A stretch of 64,000 nucleotides of DNA. It comes from Selaginella moellendorffii. Lineage: Eukaryota; Streptophyta; Lycopodiopsida; Selaginellales; Selaginellaceae. Where the stretch lies: positions 519,464 to 583,463 of the forward strand of contig NW_003314367.1 in the NCBI RefSeq assembly GCF_000143415.4, read 5' to 3'. The notes beneath the pieces were generated by a model. That model ran no database searches. It was not told where the DNA came from and saw nothing but the letters and a program-made list of their open reading frames with translations. Below, piece by piece: positions 30,001 to 42,778 of the stretch. Each line of letters starts with the position of its first letter. Positions within the stretch are counted from its first letter, which is position 1. Made by a program: the position numbers and the translations under genes.

Positions 30001-30660
30001 TCGATCATTAATAATTCTTCTTGTGCTTGTTATTAAATGTGTTACGTCTTGCTATAGATGGATTTATGGAGGATTGTTTAGTGATCACCTTTTGAGCATA
30101 GCTCCATTGTGTTTAGCTTTTGAATTAATGCAGATGTGCTCTTTATTAGTTTGGCATTATGAAGTTTAACTTATGGATGTGTTGAGGAGGATATTATAGA
30201 TTGTGCTATGATTTCTTTTTTAGCATTGAAGTTAGTTCATGCAAGACTGGTAATTATTGTTCAGAAAGACTTGGCTATAGACTTCTTCGAGTTTTTTGTT
30301 CCTTGAGTTTTCATATTCATTGTTCCATCTGTTAGGAGTTGTTGAGGAAGGCATTTTGGCTCATTAGTGAAGTTAGTATTTATATTTGGCAATTCTTGGT
30401 GATGACTGATTATCATCTTGAGATAATTGATTATCCTTGTCAAAGATTTTGCTTGATTATTATTGATATTGAATGATTTTCCATTCTTTGGGATGGTGGA
30501 TTTTCTTCAACGATGATTATGCATCTCTTTATTGATGGAATGATTGATGATCTTTCATGATGGTGAGTTATTCTCTTTGATGGCTTATAGTTTTTCACAA
30601 TACCACATGTTCTTTGTGGTTTGTTTTGGATTGGTTTTCCTCAGCTCTAGCGAAAGATAG
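27002..30660. other. No gene seen; family 4 LTR relic at the left end
   Basis: 27120-27400 matches the family 4 LTR-like repeat, including a G-tract at about 27138-27151. From 27400 to 30660 the plus strand is rich in T and G with stops in every frame. It may be the decayed non-coding part of a retrotransposon that ends at 32.3 kb, but I recognise no domain. Confidence 0.4.
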
Positions 30661-30677
30661 AGGCAGATTATTGGGAG

Positions 30678-31570
30678 ATGGCAAAGGCAGGGCAGAAACG
30701 AGCCAAGGCGGATATAAAACGTCCTTGTATGAAGCCTGTTGAAGCCTCCAGTCAAATAAGAGGCTATGGATGAGGAATCTTTGCATGAGGAGGACACCAG
30801 TGAGGAAACTTCTAAACAGGAGTTCGGTAGTGAGGTCCGGTTGTCCAAGGCTCAATTAGACATTCTAGAAGGAAAGTTGGCACAAACTAATGCCCTGCTG
30901 GAGACTCTCGTACGCAAGCTAAAGCGTGACAAGAAGTGGAAGAGAAGGCAAAAGACTGCGGATGCTGGTAGCGCAGAAGGTACGGACCCTTCGGTAGGGA
31001 CTAAGACAGAACCAAACAAGGTTGAGCAAACCGAAATGGAATCAGTCCCTCAGGCAATTCCCAAGTAGAAACCAAAGCCCCCACCGGTCTTCATGGGAGT
31101 GAATGACTATAAGGTGGTGGAGGATTGGTTTTACGATATGGACTACTTCCGAGCGTTGCGGTTACCAAGTTCGGAGAAGGTCCCATGTGCAAAACCATAC
31201 TTGGCAGATAATGCCAAGTCTTGGTGGAGAATGACAGAGGCTAACAAAGGACCGGTGGCCACTTGGGAAATGATGAAGGTGAGGATCCGCGCAACTTATG
31301 TTCCTCTGAATGCTACTCTACACCTAAGGGAGGAGCTGAGTAGTCTGAAGTAGACCGGAAGCATTCAAGAGTATGTGAATGTGTTTATGGCAAAGAAGAT
31401 ACTTGTCATGGATATGGGTGATATGGATGCATTCCATGCCTTCATATCAGGCTTGCAAACCTCGGCTTGCAGCGAAGTGATGCGTTAGAACCCGACTAAC
31501 TACAAAGAAATATTGGATGCGGCTATCAAGGTGCATTTCAATGATAACTTGCAAAAGGGGACTTGGGTTT
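30678..31570 (+). pseudogene. Ty3/Gypsy gag, family 1/2, broken
   Basis: ATGGCAAAGGCAGGG begins a gag that shifts frame before 30766 and continues as MDEESLHEEDTSEETSKQE, then LSKAQLDILEGKLAQTNALL with a coiled-coil look. The capsid-like part has MGVNDYKVVEDWFYDMDYF and LADNAKSWWRM. Stops at 31066, about 31351 and 31486 break it. Gag forms the particle that packages retrotransposon RNA. No protease, RT or integrase follows, so this copy was non-autonomous or deleted. Confidence 0.75.
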
Positions 31571-32560
31571 GCAATATCGGTAAGATGTTGCTAACACTTG
31601 CTTATACAACTTGAGTTCTTGAGTATTGTTAATCGGGATCTATACAAATTGGCTAGTGTGATAGTTGGCATGAACGAGTGTTGGTCATGCAATAGTCATT
31701 CTATTTTGTTGATTGTTGCTCAAGTTACTTCTGATAGATTAGGATGTTATTTCCTTTGGGAGATACATTCACAAGCATTGTACTTGTCAGTCTATAATAC
31801 TTTGTATTCTTCGAGCTATGTTTTGTAAGTTGTTTAATATGCTATCTGAAATCTTTGATAATTTAGTTTTATCATTGAGTTTTATTGATGATACACTAGC
31901 TATAGAATTTTGTTGGATAGTGCATCCTATGTTTTTCAATTATGATGATCTTGGTCGTTCCTATACTATAATACTTTTTTATCGGATGATAACTTACTTG
32001 GACTACTTTTGTGTTCTAATCTAAGCTTTATTCACTAATAATTAAGTCTCTAGGATATTATTGTCTATGACTTTGATATTGTCCATCTATTGATCTTTGA
32101 GTTTGGGCCAGTATAGGCAGACTGGCTTTGGCACTTCATGTGCATAATGAAATCTCTAGTTATGGAGTAGCTTAATTCATTTAAGTTGGTGTATTTCTCA
32201 TATAATGTGATCACTGTGAACTTGTTTTGGAGTTGTTTTCTTGGTGGTGGTCTAGACTGGAATATGCATCGATGAGGATGTCGATCTTCCCTAAGGGGGG
32301 GAAAGTGCCACGAATGTGACTTTGGGTATCGAAAGTTATCTATCGGCTAGTCCTTTCGGATATTATTTGCTTACTGCCACGACGGCAAGAGGTCGGTATT
32401 GCTGGACCCTTTATTAGTCTCCCCTTAAACTAGTTGAGAAACTGGTCTTCACGTATGCACTTGACCAAATGAGCATAAGAACAGAATTCCTAAGTGCTAT
32501 TAGTCAAGTATACATGACCTAGTTAGAGAAACTCATTTGCTGACTTGCACTTGCTATGAC
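31571..32560 (+). other. Non-coding tail, polypurine tract and start of a family 5 LTR
   Basis: 31571-32290 has no long frame. CTAAGGGGGGGAAAG at about 32291-32305 is a typical polypurine tract used to prime plus-strand DNA. TGCCACGAATGTGAC follows as the probable LTR start, and the same text recurs at 25871. Confidence 0.55.
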
Positions 32561-32960
32561 CCCGAGGGCATCCCCCACACTTGGTAGTGGCAATCTATAG
32601 CAACCAAGATTGGGTGTCCCCATCTCACTCACCACATCCTTAGTGCCACTTACACCAAAGTGTTCAAGTTAGATATGCTGAACTTTCATACTAAGTAATT
32701 TAACTATCTATCACGACTTTGGGGCATCCCCCACTTGGTGATGTGCCCAAGCTAGTCTCTTTACTAAAAGTCCATGATCACCAAAATGAAACACTTCTTG
32801 TCAGAGCTTGACCTCCAAGGATAACAGAGTCAGTAGGCCAATCCTTTGATCGAGTTTGATTGCAAGATTTTGGATAAACATGGGAAGAGCAATATCATGG
32901 TAGATGCTCTAAATCGAAAAAAAAACATAAAGTTGGAAATATCCAACACAATACCTTTTG
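32561..32960 (+). pseudogene. Retrotransposon spacer and RNase H/linker fragment
   Basis: 32561-32780 matches the non-coding text at 37046-37280 and 51730-51990. From 32783 the plus strand reads KHFLSELDLQG and IEFDCKILDKHGKSNIMVDA, the end of RNase H and the linker before integrase. Confidence 0.6.
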
Positions 32961-32975
32961 GGATGATGTATAGAC

Positions 32976-34143
32976 TATAAGGAACCAACTCCCCAATGTG
33001 TCATAGGCTAAAGAATCCCCGAAAGCACGACTGAAATAATAAAAAGTTCATCGGATGGGACTGAGTCCGAGATCAATTCCAAAATCGATTTTGAGACTAA
33101 GATCAAGATAGAGTCCGGGTTCAAGTCCGAAGCCAACACGGAGACCGAGTTCGAGGCTGAGTTCGTGACCGAGTTCAAGACAGAGTCCGAGATCTGAGAT
33201 CAGGTCTGAGACCAACTCCAAGGTTAAGTCCAAGGTTGAGCCTGAGATCGGGTCCGAGGTCAAGTCCGAGATCGAGTCTGAGACCAAGTCCAAAGTCAGG
33301 TCCGAGATCGAGTCTAATATCGAGTCCATGACCGAGTCCGAGTACTAATACAGGTCAAGTGGTGAAAGCCCAAAGTGTGTGTCTCCCAAGGGGGGGGGGG
33401 AGGGGCGCTGCAGGGGATTCCAAAAGTATAGTAGGGATAGTGAGGTCCAGGAACCAGCCTTGAAGGAACTCCCTAGTAGTGATTCCAAACTGACTTGAGG
33501 TTGAGACTAGGGCCGAGGGGCCTTGGGTGGGAGTGAGCATGGACTTGGGTGGTGCCGGAGGGGCCACCCAAGGAAGTGCTCAAGAGCAGCTCCCACTTTT
33601 GTAAGGGAAACTGACTGCGGTGCTCCTGGCTCATATAGAGTAGTGCCCCACTTGAGTAACTTCTAGCTCATTGGTCCTCGCCCTTTCTAGGGGCTTGGGC
33701 CTTCCCTTTGGGATGGAAATGGGGGCATAAAGATACCCATACCGGGCTGTTAAGCCACAATGTTTTGCCCCGGCGTCCCATAGCACATGTTGCACCCAAG
33801 GCTTGGGATTTAGAGGGTCCTATGATCAAGTCTTGTTGTACCAAGGGATGTTAGGAACCTGGAGGCTTAGTGTGCCTGGCTGCTTGTGCATGTGGGGAGT
33901 GTAGTCGAACCTTAAGTCCAGTCTAACCTGGGAAGGGGGATTGGGCGAGATTTGGGAATCTGTGGATGGATGGCTAATGCTCTGTTGCTCGTGCAGTGAG
34001 TAGTTGAAACCAAGTAGGACCAAGTAAGAGCTGGTACAATAGGCGGGAACGTTGGTGAGGGAACTTAGTTAAAAGCCAAGGCAGTGTTGGTCAGATAGAT
34101 GAGGTCAACTGGCAAATTGGAAAGGAAAAATTCGTGGCTTACA
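32976..34143 (+). repeat. LTR family 2 copy (1,168 bp), plus orientation
   Basis: Starts TATAAGGAACCAACTCCCC (first G decayed to A) and ends GTGGCTTACA, followed by a damaged PBS (TTTGGTATGTAAG). It contains the simple-repeat tract at 33050-33350 and a G-tract at 33391-33400. Confidence 0.72.
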
Positions 34144-34169
34144 ATTTGGTATGTAAGGGTCAAGGTCAA

Positions 34170-34706
34170 AGTCCTTGAACACAATAGGGTCAAGGTCCAC
34201 ATTTAGCAAAGGGGCTAAACCAAGAGGAACATATAGCAAAGGGAATTTCAAGAAGAGCTTCTCTAAGAATGAGTCCTTGGGGTTCCGAAAAGGCAAATCT
34301 GGTGGCCAGCGAGCAAGTACGTGGGGGAGTCAAGAAAAAAGAGACAAACCCATGGATAAGAAAAGTTAAGTTTGTTAGTAGCGTGGGAAACAACATATGC
34401 TTCAACTGCAATAAAGCGGGCCACTTTTTGAAGGAATGTCCCAACCCAAAGAAGGTCAAAGCCAATATGGCCATTAAGTCAAGTGAAATCCAAACTGAGG
34501 TATGTAATTCAGTTCTTAGCTCAAAGTTACTCATTACACGAGAAACTTTGGTAGAGAGTCGTTTGCAACATCTACTAGCCCTCCGAGGGAACCTCAAAAG
34601 TAGCTTTGTTAAGATCCTTATTAACATGGGTGCTTTGGATAATTTTGTGGCTGCAAACATAGTCCAGCAAGCCAGACTAACGGTCCAACGGCTGGGTGAA
34701 CCAAGG
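34170..34706 (+). pseudogene. Gag C-terminus (zinc knuckle) and protease start
   Basis: The plus strand reads CFNCNKAGHFLKECP, a CX2CX4HX4C RNA-binding knuckle, then FVKILINMGALDNFVAANIV. The latter aligns with the retropepsin active site, but the catalytic Asp is lost (NMGA where families have D-S/T-GA). The fragment stops at 34706, where a family 1 LTR begins. Confidence 0.75.
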
Positions 34707-36271
34707 TGTCAGCGACTAATTTTTCCATTCTACTTTAATCACTTAACCACCTCTCCGATCACTAGAAAGAGCCTCACTCACAACCTCCATATGTCCAATT
34801 CAAAACTTGGGGCTTGCTACCCTGAGAATGGCGTCCATGCCACTCAATCTTTGCACTTGGCACAAGTGCTCCACATGTCTGATCCCAAGACCGACACCCC
34901 AAGGTACCAGTGACCTATCAGCCTATTACGCTAGGCCATGCCCATTCACCTTGGTCACATCGGTGGTCCAACACCACCTATATTGCAATCCCGTCTCTCA
35001 AAGATTGGGCCATCCGTCCATGAATGGTCATCCCAGATCCACTCCCTAGCATCCCTAGGATGCCCGCAGACATGGGGGATAGCCTTCCCCAATATCTCTT
35101 TTCCAATCCCCACCAAGTCCCTTTCTGTCCATGGCCGTATTTGCCAACACTGCCATTGGATCAAGGCCCACAGGCCCGACCATTAAGTCCCACTATCCTC
35201 TGGGACTTCCTCATTGTGTGACTGTATCCTTGGTCACCACACTAGAGGATTGCTCCTCTTCCTTTCCACAGTCTTGGCCTTTGGAACAACATTTCTTTAC
35301 ACCGTGGCCCTACGCAGGCCTCCTGGGTACTCTCGCTGCCTTTTGCCTTTGGGTGCTCTAGCCATGGGCTTAGAGTGAGGTTCTGTTGAGCCATGCTAGG
35401 TATCTAAGTAGGTAGTGCCACCCACACTTGGACTGGGAGCATCAACCATTCGATCTCCCGGGGGAACTAGAGCCGACTCTTGAACACTTCACCAAGCTAC
35501 CCCACTTGTCGGTCCGTATTCACTCTAGTTTTGGACTTCCCAGTGGTCATCCCATCACCCAACAGCTGGGTATGGCCTTTCTGGGCCTAACTAGCCTTTT
35601 CTGGCCAAACTGGCTCCACTGAGCTCCAAGCCCCACACTCTTCCTACTATACTTTTCAAACCCCCTGCAGCCCCCCCCCCCCCTCCTGCCCCCCTAGGGG
35701 ACGATCGCCTTGGGCTTTCACCCAATAGCATGTATTAGTATTCAGGCTCGGACTTGGACTCAAACTCGGACTTGGACTCGGTCTCAGTCTCGGTCTCGGT
35801 CTCAGTTCCATCTCAGACTCCATCTCGGGCCCATTCGGACTCCATCTAGGGTCCATCTCAGACTCCATCTTAGACTCCATTTCGGACTCCATCTCAGAGT
35901 CCATCTCGGGTCCATCTCGGACTCCGTCTCAGACTCCATCTCGAGTCCATCTCGGACTCCATCTCGGGTCCATCTCGGACTCCATCTCAGACTCCATCTG
36001 GGGTCCATCTCAGACTCCATCTCAGATTCCATCTTGGGTCCATCTCGGACTCCATCTCGGGTCCTCTTGTGTCCCTTTTCTAGAGAGTCACTTATCACTC
36101 ACTTCGTGCTTGTTCTTCGAGCACTTCATTGGGAGTTTCACTCCCGCTTTTGACCTTTCAAGTTGGAGATTTTGGTCCAAACGTGTTACGCTTGTTTGGC
36201 TTTCACTTTGGCCACTACCACGTGGCACCCTTTTGGATCCACTTTGGAGCCTCGGGATTTTGTGTCTCACA
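34707..36271 (-). repeat. LTR family 1 copy (1,565 bp), 3' LTR of a minus-strand element
   Basis: In its own sense TGTGAGACACAAAATCCC (36271) to CGCTGACA (34707). Right of it the sequence GGTGGTGGAGT (minus strand) is the purine-rich end of the internal region. Tandem 24-bp CATCTCGGACT units fill 35750-36080. Confidence 0.8.
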
Positions 36272-37360
36272 ACTCCACCACCCATAGATGAAGTTCGATG
36301 TCCTCATCGAACGATAAACTATTTTATAAAGTAATACCAACATGTATTACCCTTTCCATTGTTGGCACCTCGCCAATATTTGTCAATGGTTTGATACTGA
36401 AGGCTCACCATGCCTTGCCCATCCTCTACGGAGGATAGTCTCTCCAACCTAGAGACTGTTTGGACCACTTGTGGTGGTTTTCTCCTTTTATTGGTTTAGT
36501 TCTCGCTAAACTTGTTAAAGACACCATCTCTATCTCAATCCCATTACTCCTCTTGAGTAGTTTTAGTTTCCATCGATATAACCTTTGCACTTTGGAGCTT
36601 TTACTTTTGACTTTTTGAAGTCAATTTCCTAGGTGTCTTCGACACCTTGCATTGCACATATTATGCAACTCCACTTCCCCATCCTAGGAAGTTCTCTACT
36701 TAAGGGCACCATCATCCTCTCTTATATTTCGTGCCACCTTGGGCACTAAGTTCACTTTGGGACCCTCCCATGGGTCTCTTATAGAGACTACTTTCTTCGG
36801 ACTCCCTATGCCATTGCATTGTCACAGATTTTCCATTAGGTGTTCTTCCGACTTGGTCACCTTGACCAAGCCATACCATCATTAATAGTTCAAATCAACG
36901 CTTTGAACTAGGAACCTTATCCACTTTACCTTACAAGGACCTTGTCCTTGTTTTAGCCATAAGATCACCTTGTGATCTAACCTTGGCACTTTAACAAGTT
37001 TGCCAATAGGTATTAAGTCCTCCAGACCTTTAAGTTGTTCACCATGATCTCGAGGGCATCCCCCACACTTGGCGGTGCACCCAAACCAGCCCTTCTGGCT
37101 AAGGGTCGATAGCAACTGAGACTGGGTATCCCCATCTCATTCACCACGTCCTTGGTGCCATTCGCACCAAAGTGTTCAAGTTAGATATGCCAAGCCACAA
37201 TAAGCAATCTAACTATGCATCACAACTCTGGGGCATCCCCGACTTGGTGGTGTGCCCAAGCCAGTCTCTTTATTGAGAGTCCATGAAGACCAAAAAATGA
37301 GTGTCCTCATATTCCAAACCATCACCGCACCCTAGTGAGTTGGGACTGAAACCCAAGCAA
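36272..37360 (-). other. Non-coding internal region of a minus-strand LTR element
   Basis: No coding frame. It matches 50940-52080 (for example GCAACTCCACTTCC and CATCCCCCACACTTGGCGGT), so it is a conserved non-coding part of this retrotransposon group, between gag (right) and the 3' LTR (left). Confidence 0.6.
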
Positions 37361-38185
37361 AAATGCACCTTGATAGCCGCATCCAACACTTCTTTGTAAT
37401 TAGTCGGGTTCCAACGCATCACCTCGCCACAAGCCTAGGTTTGCAAGCCTGATATGAAGGCATGGAACGCATCCATATCCCCCATGTCCATAACATGTAT
37501 CCTCTTTGCCATAAACCCATTCACATACTCCTAAATGGTTCCAGTCTACTTTAGCCTACTCAGCTCCTCTCTTAGATGTAGAGTAGCATTCGGAGGAATG
37601 TAATTCATGCGGATCGTCACCTTCATCATTTCCCAAGTGGCCACCGGTCCTTCATTGGCCTCTGTCGTTCTCCACCAAGACTTACACATGGGACCGCAAC
37701 GCTCGGAGGTAGTCCTCCATATTGTAAAACTAATCCTCCACCACCTTATAGTCGTTCACTCCCTTGAAGATCAGTGGGGGCTTTGGTTTATACTTGGGAA
37801 CGGCCTGAGGGATTGATTCCACTTTGGTCTGCTTGACCTTGTTTAGTTTTGCCTCAGTCCTTGCTGAAGGGTCTACACCTTCTACGCTACCATAATCCGT
37901 AGTCTTTTGCCTTTCCTTCCGCTTCTCGTCACGCTTTAGCTTGCATATGAGAGTCTTCAGCAAGGCGTTGGTCTGTGCCAATTATCCTTCTAGAACGTCC
38001 AATCGAGCCTTGGACAACCAAACCTCACCAGCAGACTCCTGTTTGGAAGTTTCCTCACTGGAGTCCTCCTCATGCAAGGATTCCTCATCCATAGCCTTTG
38101 GTTCGATCAGAGGCTCCAGCTCTTGAGAAGGTTTCGTCTCTATCTTGGTTCATTTCCACTCTGCCTTTGCCATCTCCCAACAATC
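37360..38185 (-). pseudogene. Family 1/2 gag, minus strand
   Basis: The minus strand starts with a MAKAEW-like start near 38180 and runs through MDEESLHEEDSSEETSKQES, LEG-LAQTNALLKTLICKLKRD and FKGVNDYKVVEDW. It is a close relative of the plus-strand gag at 30.7 kb, with several stops and a deletion. The PBS (TGGAATCAGAGC, 38218-38229) lies directly upstream. Confidence 0.75.
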
Positions 38186-38232
38186 CGCCTCTATCCTTTG
38201 CTAGAACTGAGGAAAAGGCTCTGATTCCAAAT

Positions 38233-39379
38233 TGTAAGCCATAAATTTTTCCTTTCCAATTTGCCAGCTTACCTCGTCTATCCAACCAACACTGCCTTAG
38301 CTTTTGCTAAGTTCCCTCGCCAATGTTCCCGCCTATTATACCAGCTCCTACTTGGTCCTACTTGGTTTCAGCTACTCATTACACGAGCGATGGAGCATTA
38401 GCCATCCATCCACGGATTCCCAAATCTCTCCTAATCCCCCTCCCCGGGTTAGACTTGACTTAAGGTTCGGTTACACTCCCCGTAGGCACAAGTAGCCAAG
38501 CACACCAAACCTCCAGGTTCCTAACATCCCTTGGTACAACAAGACTTGATCATGGGACCCTCTAAATCCCAAGCCTTGGGTGCAACACTTGCTTCGGGAC
38601 ACTGGGGCAAAACACCATGGCCTAACGACCCGGTATACCCCCCACTTCCATCCCGAAGGGAAGGCCCAAGCCCCTAGGAAGTGCAAGGACCAATGAGCCA
38701 CAAGGTACTCAAGTGGGGCACCACTCTACATGAACCGGGAGCACTAAAATTGGTTTCCCTTTCGGGAGTGGGAGCTGCTCTTGAGCACTTCCTTGGGTGG
38801 CCTCTGCGACACCACCCGAGTCCATGCTCACTCCCACCCAAGGCCCCTCGGCCCCAGTCTCAACCTCAAGTCAGTTTGGAAGCACCACTAGAGAGTTCCT
38901 TCAAGACTGCATCCTTGGACCTCACTATCCCTACTATACTTTTGGAACCCCTGCAGTGCCCCCCCCCCCCCCCCTATGGGAGACATACGCTTTGGGCTTT
39001 CACCCCTTGACCTGTTGACTTGTATTAGTACTCGGACTCGGTCTCAGACTCAATCTCAGACCTGACTTCGGACTCGGTCTCGGACTCTATCTCAGACTCG
39101 ATCTTGGACCCGATCTTGGACTCGACTTCAGATTCGACTTCAGACTCGGTCTCGGACCCGATCTCGAATCTCGAACTTTGTCTCAAACTCGGTCTCGAAC
39201 TCGGCCTCGGTCTCCAAGTCGGCCTCAGACTCGAACCCGGACTCTATCTCAAACTCAGTCTCAGAGTCGGTCTTGGACTCGATCTCAGACTCGGTCCCAT
39301 CCGATGAACTCTTTATCATTTCGGTCGTGCTTTCGGGGATCCTTTAGCCTATGACACCTTGGGGAGTTAATTCCTTTCA
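38233..39379 (-). repeat. LTR family 2 copy (1,147 bp) shared between two internal regions
   Basis: In its own sense TGAAAGGAATTAACTCCCC (39379) to GGCTTACA (38233). It has a PBS and gag on its downstream side (38229 and lower) and the purine-rich internal end plus pol on its upstream side (39380 and higher). It therefore serves as 3' LTR of one unit and 5' LTR of the next, as expected from recombination between LTRs. Confidence 0.78.
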
Positions 39380-39780
39380 ACTCCACCACTTATAGAAGAA
39401 GTTCGATACCCACATCAAATGTCTCGAGGGGTATCCCCCCACTTCATGGTGTGCCTAAGTTAGCCCCCCCCGGCCAAGAGCCCATGACAACAAAATATAG
39501 GTGTCCCTATACCCCTCACCTCACCACACTCTAGTATGGGGTCATGACTTGAACCCAACCTTGCTTTATTAGGGGGTTGGGACTCGAAGCCAACCTCTGT
39601 AGAATACGTCTACAGATTCAACATCCCGGTGGGGAGTCGGGTGTAGTTCCCTAAGCCTGGTCGACCTAGCTAACCCATGTTAATTAGCTTTCCTTCGGCA
39701 CGCCTTCGGGTCTTAACATATGCCATTGCTCAACTTCACAAATTGATACTTTAATTGAACTTTGCATAAGTATATAGAGT
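39380..39780 (-). other. 3' non-coding internal part of the pol-bearing element
   Basis: Matches 45214-45480 and, in part, 48086-48250 (AGAAGAAGTTCGAT, GACCTAGCTAA). No coding frame. Confidence 0.6.
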
Positions 39781-42770
39781 TTTGCCTTGCAGAAATTCCT
39801 CCACTAAATCTCGCGCGTTCGCTACGTTCTCCTCCAGTTCCCATGTTGCTTCACAGTGTGGAAATCCTTTCCACTTCACATGGAACTCTCTCACTTCGGG
39901 TCCTTGTCATTTGCTCTTGTGCGCATTGAGGATGGCCTCGACTTCGTATGCCTCTTCCCCTTGGACAACCTCAGGTAAAGGTCTTACTTGGTCCTTGCGA
40001 AGCGGATCCTCAAAGTACGGCTTGAGTAAGTTCACGTGGAACACTGGATGCATCTTTTCCATCTCTCGAGGAAGTTAGAGACAATAAGCCACTTTACCGA
40101 TTTGTGCCTCAATCTCATAAGGCCCCACAAACCTGCTTAAGGAACTCAAAATCAATTCATTTATAGGAATACATGCATCTTACCTTTGGGTCAACTTCCA
40201 ACTGATCCCTCTTGGTAACCTGAGGTTTTTGGTGTTCAGCCACACCTTCTCCCTAGCTTGGAACTCTTCATCCCGACGTTTCTGGTTCGCATACTTGGTT
40301 TGCCTTTGTTGAGCTTGTTCCAAGGAATCCCTCACTAGATTCCAAATGTTGAGTCTTTCTGTTGTGAATGCCTCCACTGTGGGTAACTTTCCATGATACT
40401 TAACCACGCCAAGTTCCACATGACCTTCAATAGCTCGCCCATTGATGACTTCCCATGGACTCACCCCGATACTCGAATGTGGTGAGTTGTTATAACACAT
40501 TTCCACAAGTCCCAAATGACTTACCTAATCAGTCTGGTCTCCCAAGACATAGCATCGAAAATAATCCTCCAGTTGCCTATTCACCCTTTCTATTTGTCCG
40601 TTTGTCAAGAAATGTTACTGCCATTAAACTTCACTTAAGACTCAATACATATCTGTGGGTGATAGGCTGTGCTGAATTTCAACTTGGTGCGATACTGTTC
40701 CAGGATAGTTCTCCAAAACCTACTAGTGAAGATCTTATCTAGATCTGAGATAATCTCTTTTGGCCTTCTCCGCACTCAAACCACTTGTTTGAAGAACAAC
40801 TTCGCCACACCTTCTGCATCCACTTCCGTTGTGGTGGGTATGAAATGTGCCATCTTCGAAAATTGGTCCACCACCACGAATTTAATCAATCAATCAAGCA
40901 ATCAAACTCAGCCAAAGCATTGGCCCACCGACCTTGTTTCCCTCTTAGGTCAGGTTGTGACAAGAAGTGTTTCGTTGCCATATTATTCGTGTAAAACTTG
41001 AAGTGTCTGCCAAGATAATGTCGCCACTCCTTGAGTGCCTTGACCACCGCAAAGAATTCCTTTTCGTGGGCAGGCCACTTCCGTTGAGCCTTGTCTAACT
41101 TCTTCGAGAAGAACGCTACTGGATGGTTGTCTTGCTTCAAAACTGCACCCAACGCAAAGTCTGAAGCATCCGTTTCTACCTCAAAGTCCTTACTAAAGTC
41201 TGGTAATGCCAACACAGGAGCCTTCCTCAACTTCTTTTTGAGGGGGACGAATGCCGCCTCGCATTCGGCTGTCCATACCATCTTCCCTTTTCCCATTTGG
41301 TCCGTTAAGGGCAGGGCTACTGTCGAATAGTGTTTGATAAACTTTTTGTAGTAGTTGCATAGCCCCAAGAATGCCCTTAACTCGTGTACATTCGATGGTC
41401 GCTCCCATTCTTGGATCGCTTGGACCTTCTTAGGGTCCACCTTGAGCCCGTCCTTGCCCACCACATGCCCGAGAAACTTTACCTCTTGTTGAGCGAAGTC
41501 ACATTTGCTCTCTTTAGTATACAGCTGGTGTTCCCTTAGTTTCTCAAACACCTTTGTCAAGTGTTCGGCATGCTCCTCTAATGTTGATCAGGATGTCGTC
41601 AATATAGACGACCACAAAGTGATTCAAATAGCGTACAAAGATGTGGTTCATCAACGCCGAAAACGTTGCCGGCGCATTTCATAGCCCGAAGGGCATCACT
41701 AGAAACTCAAAGCTCCCATACCTTGTTTGACAGGTTGTCTTCTCGACATCTTCCTTTGCTACCCTGATCTGGTAGTATCCTGACCTTAGGTTAATCCTCG
41801 AGAAGTATTTTGCCTTTCCCAATCTATCAAACAGGTCCTCAATCCCTTGCAAAGGGTATTTATTCTTCTTTGTATACTTGTTGAGCAACCGGTAGTTTAT
41901 GCACATGTGTATAGATCCATCTTTCTTTTTCATAAATAACACTGGTGCCCCATATGGCGACTTGCTTAACCTAACATACCCTTTTTCCACCAACTTCTTT
42001 AGTTGGCACTTGAGCTCTTTGAGTTCTTTTTCATTCACACGATAGGGGGGACGAACCACCACCTCAGCACCCTCAACCAGCTCAATCTTATGTTCTATCG
42101 GTCGTGCAGGGGGCAACCCCGCCGGTAGCTCCTCCGGCATGGTATCCTGGAATTGGTCCAACACCCGCAGATCACTAAAGGTACTTTTTCCATTCCCATC
42201 TTTTTGTCACTCTTCACCGAGAGTAAGCACAAAAATGCTGCCTTGGTTTCTTTTAATGAGTTGTCCTCTTCTGAACACTAGGTTTAGGCAGAAATCTTTG
42301 GCCTTGCATTGCCCTACCTTTAGATCCTGGGCCTCCACCCTAGATCTTCTTCCTTGGGCATTCGCTAGTACCACAAGGTTCCTACCTTGTCTATGCAGAG
42401 CTACCACAAACCAATTGAACCAATCCATCCTAAAGATCATGTCAAATCCCGCTATGTCCAATACGGTGAAATCCATGTCTACTTTCCATGTCCCTACTTT
42501 GATGTCGTAGTAGATGTCGTGAATGACTCTCTACCAAAGTTGCTCGTGTAATGAGTAACTTTGAGCTAGGGACTGGATCACATACCTCAGTTTAGATTTC
42601 ACCCGACTTAATGGCTATATTGGCTCTGGCCTTCTTCGGGTAGGGACATTCCCCCGAAAAGTGTCCCACTTCATCACAGTTGTAGCATACATTGTTTCCC
42701 ACGCTGCTAACCAACTTGACCTTCTTATCCATAGGTTTGTTTCTTTTTGCTTGACTCCCCTACGTACTTG
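39781..42770 (-). pseudogene. Chromovirus-type Ty3/Gypsy gag-pol relic (zinc knuckle, protease, RT, RNase H, integrase, chromodomain)
   Basis: In order on the minus strand: zinc knuckle CYNCDEVGHFSGECP (about 42640-42690); protease tail FDMIFRMDWFNWFV; RT with [20 protein letters not shown] and [17 protein letters not shown] (41679-42164), then the YIDDI catalytic block near 41598; RNase H with VETDASDFALGAVLKQ (41150); integrase core and C-terminus YNNSPHSSIGVSPWEVINGR; and a C-terminal chromodomain (YEVEAILNAHKSK, VKWKGFPHCEATWELEENV). The chromodomain directs insertion to heterochromatin in this clade. The integrase HHCC zinc domain is missing between RNase H and core. The gene is broken by stops, including a TGA inside the chromodomain. 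A TRIM insertion interrupts the gag on its right. Confidence 0.85.
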
Positions 42771-42778
42771 CTCACTAG

